Source of the DNA: Armatimonadota bacterium
Lineage (GTDB): Bacteria; Armatimonadota; UBA5829; DTLH01
DNA: 48,620 nt
Direction of reading: 5' to 3'
Assembly: GCA_029551395.1 (NCBI GenBank)
Contig: JAKPFN010000114.1
Span: 1 to 48,620 of the forward strand
This document shows, piece by piece, positions 17,645 through 25,376 of the stretch (its first letter is position 1; every line of letters starts with the position of its first letter). The notes beneath the pieces were generated by a model. It made no database searches, had not been told where the DNA came from, and was given only the letters and a program-made list of their open reading frames with translations. A program made the position numbers and the translations under genes.

Positions 17645-18505
17645 ATGAGAATTTCTGGTATGGCGAAGGTCTTTGGTGTGATAGGACATCCGGTGGGCCA
17701 CAGCCTCTCTCCGGTGATGCATAATGCCGCCATCGAATCGCTTGATTTGGACTACGTTTATGTTCCCTTTGATGTTCCGCCGGAAAAGCTGGAAGCTGCA
17801 ATCGAGGGAATCCGCGCGTTAGGTATAGCTGGCGTTAATATTACTGTGCCTCACAAGGAAGCCGTTATCCCATTTTTAGATGAACTGGAACAGGAAGCCA
17901 GCGAAATCGGATCCGTCAATACCGTTACCAATCTAAACGGAAAATTGATTGGACAGAGCACTGACGGGCCTGGGTTCATCAGATCTCTTGCCGAATCAGG
18001 TTGTTATCCTCGTGGTCGAAATGCTGTGGTTTTAGGTGCAGGCGGAGCTGGCAGGGCTATTACTTTCTCCCTGGTTAGAAACGGCGCAAAGGTGGCTTTA
18101 TTTGATATGGATGTCAAGAGAGCAATGCAGCTTGTCGATGATATCAATGTCAAATGCACCGAATGCGAGGTTGGTAGTGTGCATTTAGTTCATTCGCAGG
18201 AGTCGGAACTTGAAGCTGCCGTTGCTTCGGCGGACATTCTGGTAAACTGTACTCCAGTAGGGATGCATCCTAATGTAGATAAGATTCCAATCCCTCCTGA
18301 GTGGCTTCGCAGAGATCATATCGTCTTTGATCTGGTTTATAATCCTATTAGAACAAAGCTTCTTAAGGCAGCCGAATCAGCAGGAGCGTTGGCGATCAGC
18401 GGAGTAAAGATGCTTGTCTATCAAGGAGCGTTGTCTTTCAGAACCTGGACAGGGATTGATCCTCCGGTAGACATAATGGAAGACGCAGTAATAGCTTACC
18501 TGTAG
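17645..18505 (+). CDS. aroE: Shikimate 5-dehydrogenase
   Basis: Reduces 3-dehydroshikimate to shikimate with NADPH in the aromatic amino acid pathway. The substrate site has HPVGHSLSPVMHN, NITVPHKEA with the catalytic lysine near residue 72, and STDGPGF with the catalytic aspartate near 106. The cofactor loop is VLGAGGAGRAI near 131. VNCTPVGMHPN and GVKMLVYQGALSF complete the family pattern. The 286-residue length is typical. Last gene of the coupled mltG/yqeG/aroE group. Confidence 0.97.
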   Translation: MRISGMAKVFGVIGHPVGHSLSPVMHNAAIESLDLDYVYVPFDVPPEKLEAAIEGIRALGIAGVNITVPHKEAVIPFLDELEQEASEIGSVNTVTNLNGKLIGQSTDGPGFIRSLAESGCYPRGRNAVVLGAGGAGRAITFSLVRNGAKVALFDMDVKRAMQLVDDINVKCTECEVGSVHLVHSQESELEAAVASADILVNCTPVGMHPNVDKIPIPPEWLRRDHIVFDLVYNPIRTKLLKAAESAGALAISGVKMLVYQGALSFRTWTGIDPPVDIMEDAVIAYL

Positions 18506-18600
18506 CATCTTCTATTTGTAGGTGATATAATCCAAACTGACTGAATATTAAACGGGTAAAGCTGGCTGCTGATAATAAACTTGTCTGAAACCGATATAAT

Positions 18601-18624
18601 AATGCCTGTTGAAAAGCATTTTTT
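18601..18624 (+). terminator. Weak terminator after aroE
   Basis: AATGC/GCATT stem of 5 base pairs with a 10-base loop, followed directly by a T run (six Ts counting the two in the stem). It is 96 bases after the aroE stop. Confidence 0.45.
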
Positions 18625-18724
18625 ATATTAAGAAATCAGGTTCTCACATTTTATCTTTGATAATAAAAAAGCAGCATTCAAATGCATCAGATGAGTAAGA
18701 ATGTGATGAACTATTAAGCATAAG

Positions 18725-18776
18725 GACCTCAATCAAGGACTTATAAGTCTGGAACAGCAATGGCCTTATTGAGGTC
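18725..18776 (+). other. Nested palindromes in the aroE-pilB gap
   Basis: GACCTCAAT (18725-18733) pairs with ATTGAGGTC (18768-18776), enclosing the perfect palindrome GACTTATAAGTC (18738-18749). A further inverted repeat CAATGTCTT/AAGACATTG lies at 18835-18854. The 427-base gap shows no plausible protein gene. It may encode a small RNA or be the binding platform of regulators of the pilus operon. Confidence 0.45.
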
Positions 18777-18862
18777 ATAGTAATGGGAGAAGGAATTTAC
18801 TGCTTTTTAGGTGGTTTATATTCAGCGCAGCAGGCAATGTCTTCTAAGACATTGTCCATGCT

Positions 18863-18881
18863 GGGTTGAGAACCCTTTTTT
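18863..18881 (+). terminator. Intrinsic terminator overlapping the pilB promoter
   Basis: GGGTT/AACCC stem, 3-base loop GAG, followed by six Ts at 18876-18881. The TTGAGA -35 candidate of the pilB promoter lies within the hairpin, so read-through is blocked exactly where the new transcript is specified. Confidence 0.65.
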
Positions 18882-18895
18882 ACATCTGGTATACT
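18866..18895 (+). promoter_or_regulatory. Extended -10 promoter of the pilus operon
   Basis: TTGAGA (18866-18871) and TATACT (18890-18895), 18-base spacing, with TG at 18887-18888 giving an extended -10. The leader is about 30 bases and carries GGAGAGG four bases before the pilB ATG. Confidence 0.6.
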
Positions 18896-18932
18896 GTAGG
18901 GGTGGGAATTACCCCAGGCGGGGAGAGGTGTT

Positions 18933-20711
18933 ATGGTAATGGCTAGAAAAGATCTGGGCGAGGTACTTCTATCAAAAAATATAATATCGGCAGAAGACCT
19001 GGCTCAGGCGCGAGAGGCGCAGAGAACCGCGCCCGGTGATATAGGCCGAATAATAGTAGACCTTGGGTTTGCCAGCGATAAGGATGTCGCTAAAGCACGG
19101 GCGGAGTCTTCTGGGTGTCCTTACGTAGATCTAACCACACAACGTGTTGATCAATCCGCAGTCACCTCTATTCCGGAACGTATTGCGAAGCAGCACAAGC
19201 TGATTGCTATAGCTAAGAACGGTACTAAGCTTACAGTGGCTGTTGCTGATCCAAATAATCAGATGGCTTTGGCGGATGTAAGGTTAGCGACCGGCGCTCA
19301 GCAAATTCAGATTGCCATTGCTACTGAAGACGATATCGATGATGCAATTTCGCGTTACTATAAATCAGGCTCAGGTGATGGTGGTGCTGTTGCGCCAACT
19401 GCCGGCGGCGCATCGTCATCTGGTGGCGGAGCGGGTGTAATGTCCGGTCTTGCTTCCATTAGCAAGGACATTGCCACTTACGGAGCGCGCGAGGAAGTGG
19501 CTGATGAGGATGAAAATGCTGTAAGACAGCAGGCTGAAGAAGCTCCTATCATCCGAATTGCTCACACCATCATCCAGCAGGCAATCAAAGATGCTGCCAG
19601 TGATATTCACGTTGAACCGGACAGAAGAGGTGTGCGTGTCAGATACCGAATTGACGGTGTTCTCCATGAGGTTATGCCGCTGCCTAAATATATTCAGGCG
19701 CCGCTTATTTCGCGCTTGAAGATTATGTCTGATATGAATATCGCTGAGCGGAGAGTTCCACAGGACGGACGTATTCCGATTCGTTGGGATAACAAAGACT
19801 ACGACCTCCGAGTTTCCTGTCTGCCGACTATTCACGGCGAAAAGATCGTTATGAGAATTCTCGATAAATCGAGCGTTCTCCTTGGTCTTAACAAGTTAGG
19901 ATTTACTGCGGAAGTTCAAGCCCAGATTGATGAAATAACCACTCAGCCTAACGGTATGTTCCTGTCCACAGGACCTACAGGATCCGGTAAGACAACCACT
20001 CAGTATTCAATCCTGCATAAGATCAACACTGTTGACAAGAATATCATCACAGTAGAAGACCCGGTTGAGTATCAGTTGTCAGGTATCTCTCAGGTACACG
20101 TTAATAGAAAAGCAGGACTTACATTTGCTTCCGCCCTGAGATGTTTCCTAAGACAGGACCCGGACATCATCATGGTTGGTGAGATGAGAGACCTTGAGAC
20201 GGCTGAAGTAGCAGTCGAAGCATCGCTCACAGGCCACCTTGTTTTATCAACGCTGCACACGAACGACGCGCCATCTGCCGTTATCCGACTTGTTGATATG
20301 GGTGTTGAGCCTTACCTGATTTCTGCTACAGTTATTGGAGTTCTAGCGCAGAGGCTTGCCAGAAGGATTTGCCAGAACTGCAAGACCAGTTATCAGGTTC
20401 CTGCTAAGGAGCTTAGAAGGTTTGGATTCAAGCCGGAATCAGCGGATCAGGAAGTCACACTGTATCGCGGGTCAGGTTGCGAGCTTTGCCGGCATACTGG
20501 TTATAAAGGCCGACTTGGTATATACGAATTGATGCGTATTAACGATGAAATTGCGGAGCTTGTCGTAAGGCGAGCCCCGCTTGCTGATATCCGCGAAGCA
20601 GCAAAGGCGAATGGTATGCACGAGCTGCGTGAAGATGGTCTGTTAAAGGTTCTGGAAGGGTTAACTACTCCGGACGAAGTTATGAGAGTCGTCTTCACAG
20701 CCGGACACTAG
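18933..20711 (+). CDS. pilB: Type IV pilus/type II secretion assembly ATPase PilB (GspE)
   Basis: Cytoplasmic hexameric ATPase that drives fibre extension. The N-terminal GspE domain (residues about 1-150) is followed by a Gly/Ser-rich linker and the ATPase core. Walker A is GPTGSGKTTTQ near residue 347, the Asp box and Walker B region is RQDPDIIMVGEMRD near 407, and the His box is LTGHLVLSTLHTNDA near 430. A zinc site is formed by CQNC near 480 and CELC near 515. The length of 592 residues is usual. First gene of pilB-pilT-pilC-pilD. Confidence 0.96.
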   Translation: MVMARKDLGEVLLSKNIISAEDLAQAREAQRTAPGDIGRIIVDLGFASDKDVAKARAESSGCPYVDLTTQRVDQSAVTSIPERIAKQHKLIAIAKNGTKLTVAVADPNNQMALADVRLATGAQQIQIAIATEDDIDDAISRYYKSGSGDGGAVAPTAGGASSSGGGAGVMSGLASISKDIATYGAREEVADEDENAVRQQAEEAPIIRIAHTIIQQAIKDAASDIHVEPDRRGVRVRYRIDGVLHEVMPLPKYIQAPLISRLKIMSDMNIAERRVPQDGRIPIRWDNKDYDLRVSCLPTIHGEKIVMRILDKSSVLLGLNKLGFTAEVQAQIDEITTQPNGMFLSTGPTGSGKTTTQYSILHKINTVDKNIITVEDPVEYQLSGISQVHVNRKAGLTFASALRCFLRQDPDIIMVGEMRDLETAEVAVEASLTGHLVLSTLHTNDAPSAVIRLVDMGVEPYLISATVIGVLAQRLARRICQNCKTSYQVPAKELRRFGFKPESADQEVTLYRGSGCELCRHTGYKGRLGIYELMRINDEIAELVVRRAPLADIREAAKANGMHELREDGLLKVLEGLTTPDEVMRVVFTAGH

Positions 20712-20735
20712 AAATAATAAATGACAATAATGGGT

Positions 20736-20763
20736 GATTGAGGCGCATTAAAGTGCCTCAATC
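20736..20763 (+). other. Hairpin between pilB and pilT
   Basis: A perfect 9-base-pair stem GATTGAGGC (20736-20744) with GCCTCAATC (20755-20763). No T run follows, so it probably adjusts mRNA stability or the pilB/pilT ratio rather than ending transcription. Confidence 0.6.
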
Positions 20764-20796
20764 GCAACTCATAATAGTGTTTCCTTGGAGGGACAG

Positions 20797-21975
20797 TTGG
20801 AACAGCAAATACCTACTCAGCAGCAGCAGATCCCGCCACAACAGGCGGCGCAGATCACGCAGACGAAGCAGGCCACAAAGCCGCTTTCGATTGAGGATGC
20901 GCATGTTGATGACATGCTTCGGGTAGTTGTCGAAAAAGGCGCATCCGACCTGCATCTTTGCGTTGGTGTGCCTCCAATCATCCGCGTAGACGGTCAGTTG
21001 TTGCCACTCAACTATGAGAAGTTGAATCCGTTGGTCTCCCAGAGGATGATGTACGATATCCTCTCGGATGAGCAGATACAAAAATTTGAAGCTAATTGGG
21101 AACTTGACTGTTCCTATGCTCTGGGGCGTGTTGCTCGCTTCCGAGTTAATGTGTATAAAGACAAAGGCAGCGTTGCAGGCGCTTTCAGGTTGATTCCTAC
21201 CAAGATTCCAACCATTAGAGACCTTGGTCTGCCGATGGTCCTTGAAGATTTGACCAGACGGCCCAGAGGTATGATAATCGTTACCGGGCCAACAGGTAGT
21301 GGTAAGTCTACTTCGCTGGCTGCTATGATCAACCAGATCAACAATGAGCGCAGCCTGCATATAATCACTATCGAGGACCCAATAGAATATCTTCATCAGC
21401 ATAAATACAGCGTTATCAACCAGCGCGAGGTCGGACAGGACACCAAAGAGTTCGCAAACGCGCTTAGAGCTGCTCTCCGAGAAGACCCGGATGTTATCCT
21501 GGTCGGTGAGATGCGAGACCTTGAGACAATGTCCAACGCGATCCGTGCTGCTGAAACAGGCCACCTTGTATTTGCGACGCTGCACACAAACAGCGCTGCA
21601 TCTACAGTTGACCGTATTGTTGACTCATTCCCTGCTAACCAGCAGGACCAGATTCGATTAATGCTCTCGAACAGTTTAGAGGCCGTGCTTTGCCAGCAGC
21701 TTATGCCGAGAGCCGGTATGCCTGGGCGAGTCTGCGCGATGGAGGTTATGGTTGCTACACCGGCTATCAGGAACTTGATCCGAGAAGCAAAAAGCCATCA
21801 AATCACATCGATTATTCAGACAAGTGCTAATGTCGGTATGCAGACAATGGACCAACATCTTCGAGAACTCTATCAGAGGGGTATCATCACCTATGACGAC
21901 GCAATGATGCGCGCTATGAACCCAGAAGAGCTTAAGAAGATGATTGCCGCGCCGACGTCGCCTAACGGCAGATAA
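20797..21975 (+). CDS. pilT: Type IV pilus retraction ATPase PilT
   Basis: Powers pilus disassembly, and so twitching and DNA uptake. Walker A is GPTGSGKSTSL near residue 164, the Walker B region is REDPDVILVGEMRD and the His box ETGHLVFATLHTNSA. The AIRNLIREAK motif near the C terminus is the PilT-specific retraction signature, which separates it from PilB. The first 30 residues are a low-complexity Gln/Pro stretch not typical of PilT. The frame opens at a TTG at 20785, but GGAGGG four bases before the TTG at 20797 supports the later start, giving 392 residues. Confidence 0.96.
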   Translation: MEQQIPTQQQQIPPQQAAQITQTKQATKPLSIEDAHVDDMLRVVVEKGASDLHLCVGVPPIIRVDGQLLPLNYEKLNPLVSQRMMYDILSDEQIQKFEANWELDCSYALGRVARFRVNVYKDKGSVAGAFRLIPTKIPTIRDLGLPMVLEDLTRRPRGMIIVTGPTGSGKSTSLAAMINQINNERSLHIITIEDPIEYLHQHKYSVINQREVGQDTKEFANALRAALREDPDVILVGEMRDLETMSNAIRAAETGHLVFATLHTNSAASTVDRIVDSFPANQQDQIRLMLSNSLEAVLCQQLMPRAGMPGRVCAMEVMVATPAIRNLIREAKSHQITSIIQTSANVGMQTMDQHLRELYQRGIITYDDAMMRAMNPEELKKMIAAPTSPNGR

Positions 21976-21980
21976 AATGG

Positions 21981-22044
21981 AAGTGTAAAGTGTAGGGTGT
22001 AAAGTATAAAGGGAGTTATACTTTCAACTTAACACTTTCCACTT
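21981..22044. repeat. Dispersed GTGTAAAGTG repeat, copy 2, forming a long hairpin
   Basis: AAGTGTAAAGTGT (21981-21993) pairs with ACACTTTCCACTT (22032-22044) with one mismatch, enclosing AAAGTATAA/TTATACTTT (22001-22024). It fills the pilT-pilC gap right up to the pilC ribosome site. Confidence 0.65.
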
Positions 22045-22064
22045 CAAATTGGGGGTGAAAATAG

Positions 22065-23288
22065 ATGCCAACTTATGCATACACGGTTCGTGATGCAACC
22101 GGGGCGGTGATTCCCGGGACAGTTGAAGCCGAAAGCGAAGGCTTATTACGGCGAAGGCTGACTGAGCAGGGGCTTACTGTCGTCGATATAAAAGAGACTA
22201 AGACAGCAAAGAAGAAGAATGTGGCAGGAGGGTTTGGAAGGGTCAAACTCAGTGATCTTTCCGTTTTCTGTCGTCAGTTTTCTACGATGATCGACGCTGG
22301 TGTCTCCCTCGTAAGGTGTCTTGCGGTTCTGTCTGAGCAGTCAGTCAACCCCAAGCTGAAAAGGATTATTAACGATCTACAGGCTGAGGTCGAAGCTGGA
22401 CAGATGCTCTCAAGAGCTATGTCCAAGTATCCTACAGTCTTTTCCAACCTGTTTATCGGACTTATCCGTGCAGGTGAGGTCGGTGGTGTTCTTGAGGAAA
22501 GTCTTCAGAGGCTCTCAATGTTCCTTGAAAAGGACCAGGAACTCAGACGTAAGGTAAGATCGGCTATGACATACCCTTGTATTGTTATGATTGTAGCCAT
22601 TGCCATCGTTCTTCTCCTGGTTACATTCATCTTGCCGAAGTTTATGGATTTGTTTGTGGATTTGGGAGTCAAAGACTATCCTGCGCCAACCAAGATGCTG
22701 ATGGCATTTAGTAATTTCCTTACGAGTAGATGGTATATTATGCTCATCGGCACCATTGCGTTCGTGATAGCTTTCAGGCTATTTGTCAGGACGAAGGTTG
22801 GGCGAAGGACTTATGACAGGATCAAGCTCAAAGCGCCAGTCTTTGGGAAGCTGAACCACAAGATCGTCCTGGCTCGATTCTCACGAACATTGGGCACACT
22901 GCTGGCTTCCGGTGTTCCGATCCTTCAAGCTCTTGAGACAGTAGCAGGAACGGTTTCCAATGAGATCGTGGCCGATGCTGTTATGGAAGCTCGTGCAAGG
23001 ATTCGCGAAGGAGACCGCATCGGTGACCCATTGCAGAGGTGCAAACTATTCCCTCCGATGGTAGTTCAGATGATTTCCATTGGTGAGGAATCTGGTGCTC
23101 TTGACCCGATGCTTGCCAAAGTCGCCGACTTCTATGAAGCAGAAGTAGACGCAGCGCTCGCAAGTCTTACATCAGCCATCGAACCGGTTATGATCGTGTT
23201 CCTGGGCTGTGCGGTAGGATTTATCGTAATTTCGATCTTCCTACCACTGATTTCTGTTGTTACAAGTCTTACTGGGAGTCAAAACTAA
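22065..23288 (+). CDS. pilC: Type IV pilus inner-membrane platform protein PilC (GspF)
   Basis: Polytopic platform that couples the ATPases to pilin polymerisation. Two copies of the GspF domain are seen (residues about 68-190 and 270-395), each starting with a motif like FCRQFSTMIDAGVSLVRCL and RFSRTLGTLLASGVPILQAL and ending in hydrophobic helices near 170-192, 220-240 and 375-400. The length (407) is standard. GGGGGTG lies 8 bases before the ATG. Follows pilT after the hairpin repeat. Confidence 0.96.
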   Translation: MPTYAYTVRDATGAVIPGTVEAESEGLLRRRLTEQGLTVVDIKETKTAKKKNVAGGFGRVKLSDLSVFCRQFSTMIDAGVSLVRCLAVLSEQSVNPKLKRIINDLQAEVEAGQMLSRAMSKYPTVFSNLFIGLIRAGEVGGVLEESLQRLSMFLEKDQELRRKVRSAMTYPCIVMIVAIAIVLLLVTFILPKFMDLFVDLGVKDYPAPTKMLMAFSNFLTSRWYIMLIGTIAFVIAFRLFVRTKVGRRTYDRIKLKAPVFGKLNHKIVLARFSRTLGTLLASGVPILQALETVAGTVSNEIVADAVMEARARIREGDRIGDPLQRCKLFPPMVVQMISIGEESGALDPMLAKVADFYEAEVDAALASLTSAIEPVMIVFLGCAVGFIVISIFLPLISVVTSLTGSQN

Positions 23289-23291
23289 ATC

Positions 23292-24161
23292 GTGCCATTT
23301 TGGTTCAGTGCGTTGGTGGTGTTCGTCTATGGCACCATTGTAGGAAGCTTTTTAAACGTTTGCATTTGCAGGATGCCGAAGGACGAATCGGTTATAAACC
23401 CGCCATCGCACTGCCCAAAGTGCAATACGCGGCTTCGGATTCCTGATCTGGTTCCGCTGTTTAGTTTTTTGATTCTCGGACGGAAGTGCCGCTATTGTGG
23501 TGAGCCTATCGGGTGGCGGTATTTTACTGTAGAGCTTATCACTGGGCTGTTTCTTGTGGCGCTTCACATGAAATATCAGCTCAGTGTGGATTTCTTCGTA
23601 TTCGCGCTGTTTTCCGCAGCGCTGATAGCGGTGTTCTTTATAGATCTCGATCATTGGATCATCCCGGACCAGCTTTCTGTGTTTGCGATGGTCCTTGGGA
23701 TATCAAGGGATATACTTGGGCTTGTGACAGGCGAGGAAGGACACGTTTTAATGCGGATTCCTGTGCCTTTTACAAGTATCGACGTCCCGATGCTCTGGTC
23801 AGTCGCAGGACTCCTCATTTGCGGCGCTATCTTTTATGGGATAGCGATATTTGGGGAGTTGGCGTTTAAAAAGGAGGCGATGGGCGGCGGCGACATTAAA
23901 CTGGCAGCAGCGATTGGCGCGGTTTTCTGCGCTTATTTGACCAATTCGTTGGGGCTGGGGCTAGCATTGTTGTCGTTCTTCATCGCTGTTTTTGCAGGTA
24001 GCGTTATCGGGATAGGGATGAAGTTTATACACCGGTCGGGAGAGAAGGACAACTATCTCCCGTTCGGACCTATGATGGTGATCGGTGTAGCGGTCACTAT
24101 GTTCCTGGGAAAACCGATAATCAATGCATACATGAGCTATCTGATGCGCGGAGGGATATAA
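23292..24161 (+). CDS. pilD: Prepilin peptidase/N-methyltransferase PilD
   Basis: Inner-membrane aspartic protease that trims prepilins after Gly and methylates the new N terminus. The cytoplasmic zinc loop has CPKC near residue 40 and CRYC near 65. The catalytic aspartates lie in DLDHWIIPD near 117 and in MGGGDIKL near 197. About eight transmembrane segments are present. It starts at GTG only 3 bases after the pilC stop. All prepilins in the operon that follows carry compatible cleavage sites. Confidence 0.96.
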   Translation: MPFWFSALVVFVYGTIVGSFLNVCICRMPKDESVINPPSHCPKCNTRLRIPDLVPLFSFLILGRKCRYCGEPIGWRYFTVELITGLFLVALHMKYQLSVDFFVFALFSAALIAVFFIDLDHWIIPDQLSVFAMVLGISRDILGLVTGEEGHVLMRIPVPFTSIDVPMLWSVAGLLICGAIFYGIAIFGELAFKKEAMGGGDIKLAAAIGAVFCAYLTNSLGLGLALLSFFIAVFAGSVIGIGMKFIHRSGEKDNYLPFGPMMVIGVAVTMFLGKPIINAYMSYLMRGGI

Positions 24162-24241
24162 CCCCGGTGTAATTCAAGTTGAAATACCCGGAGTATAGTG
24201 ACAAGTTTCGAGATGTAAAATGTCTCGATAGATAGCATAAA

Positions 24242-24313
24242 GGGTAGACAATCTCTGATAATTGATAGCTGAAGTAGACTGCTCATCTTTGGGAACTATC
24301 TACCCGTTTTTTT
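24242..24313 (+). terminator. Terminator-like structure after pilD
   Basis: GGGTAGA (24242-24248) pairs with TCTACCC (24299-24305), followed by G and seven Ts. The loop is about 50 bases and could itself fold, so it may be a small structured RNA ending in an intrinsic terminator. Confidence 0.6.
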
Positions 24314-24449
24314 AGTCGAATAAGCTAGAGAGGCCCAAGGCGCGTCGGTTGCCGTTCTGTCGGAAGGTTTGTCGGACGACAAGCGATGCTCCGTGTAGCA
24401 GGGGCGAGGAGAGTCTCAGGTTTAAAGGTAACTTGGAGGGAAGAACATT
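24314..24449 (+). other. GC-rich leader before the first prepilin gene
   Basis: This stretch looks richer in G and C than its surroundings. It contains three GTCGG pentamers (24344, 24359, 24371) and the palindrome TGTCGGACGACA. No clear -10 box is present. It is compatible with a structured mRNA leader, but it does not match the c-di-GMP-I riboswitch pattern as far as I can tell. A good ribosome site (TTGGAGGG) precedes the ATG. Confidence 0.3.
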
Positions 24450-25190
24450 ATGAAAACGATGCGCGGCAAGCATGGCTTCAGCCTGGTTGAGCTTCTCACT
24501 GTTATCGCTATTATTGCGATTCTGGCGTCAATCATCTTCCCGGTTATGAATGCCGTAAAGAATCGGGCAAAGCTAACCCAGTGCATGACGAACATGGCAA
24601 ACATTGCGTCAGCGTTGAAGATGTATCAGATGGACAACAGGAAATATCCTGATGCCATTGGTGGTATGGCGATACCGGGAACACCGATGGAGAGAGCAAA
24701 GACTGGTCTTTATCCGGAATACATCAACAGCATCAAGGGATTTCACTGCCCGTTGTCTCCAGTCACGGACACATCAGCCATTGTGACGATGAATGTGGGA
24801 GGCGAAACTAAGCATTATTATGCATACTCGAGTTATGATGTGTATTGCCCGGATCCCGCTGGAGGTACGCTGAATTACGGGACGTTTATTCGTTATAGAA
24901 CACACTGGGCGGCTGATATAGGTGATGTAGCTTTTTATGAGCCGCATCCTCCAGGGACGAATGATGATTTAGAGAACCAAAAATACGATTATAAGAGGCA
25001 GCTTAGGTTCAAGAGTCCATCAGATGATACTGTTGTGACCTGGTGTAGTTATCACAGGAAATCTGACTCCAAATCGATGGTTCCTGTATTGTTCCTGAGT
25101 GGTCAGTGCGATTTGATTCCTGCTTTTGAAGTAGAAGGTCCCGACGGAACCAGCGGCAGTAGGTGGAGGACGCAACCGAAGAAGGGCTAA
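24450..25190 (+). CDS. Prepilin, GspG/H-like, first of the pilin cluster
   Basis: Class III signal MKTMRGKHG with cleavage before FSLVE (Glu at +5), a hydrophobic helix to about residue 32, then VMNAVKNRAKLTQCMTNM, the usual amphipathic continuation. The rest is a globular domain of about 190 residues ending in a basic tail. It is the smallest and most upstream prepilin and is followed by a hairpin, which fits a more highly expressed (major) subunit, but this is inference. It lacks the H-x9-DG motif seen in the orphan prepilin at 7752-8477. Confidence 0.85.
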   Translation: MKTMRGKHGFSLVELLTVIAIIAILASIIFPVMNAVKNRAKLTQCMTNMANIASALKMYQMDNRKYPDAIGGMAIPGTPMERAKTGLYPEYINSIKGFHCPLSPVTDTSAIVTMNVGGETKHYYAYSSYDVYCPDPAGGTLNYGTFIRYRTHWAADIGDVAFYEPHPPGTNDDLENQKYDYKRQLRFKSPSDDTVVTWCSYHRKSDSKSMVPVLFLSGQCDLIPAFEVEGPDGTSGSRWRTQPKKG

Positions 25191-25212
25191 AGCCGCTCAT
25201 CGTGTAAGTCCA

Positions 25213-25259
25213 GGGTAACCACTGCAGCGGTCCGAGGCCGTCGGCCGTGGTTGCCCTTT
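25213..25259 (+). terminator. Attenuating hairpin after the first prepilin gene
   Basis: GGGTAACCAC (25213-25222) pairs with GTGGTTGCCC (25247-25256), 10 base pairs with one G-T, followed by TTTC. The loop holds a second GGCC palindrome. It could reduce transcription into the minor prepilins. Confidence 0.55.
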
Positions 25260-25376
25260 CGTCATTGATATAGATTTTTTGTTCAGAGGAAAATAATCGG
25301 TCCGGTCGGTAAATGGTATCAGGCAAAAAATAAGCCTGTGACTGTAAACCGGCTATCCGGGCATACGGAGGCCATT

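Noticed and set aside
20758-21585. 275-residue antisense frame over pilT
   Set aside because: Opposite conserved PilT motifs, with no recognisable domain or ribosome site.
24314-24449. c-di-GMP-I riboswitch before the pilin gene
   Set aside because: The conserved core and tetraloop receptor pattern could not be aligned by eye; left as an unassigned structured leader.
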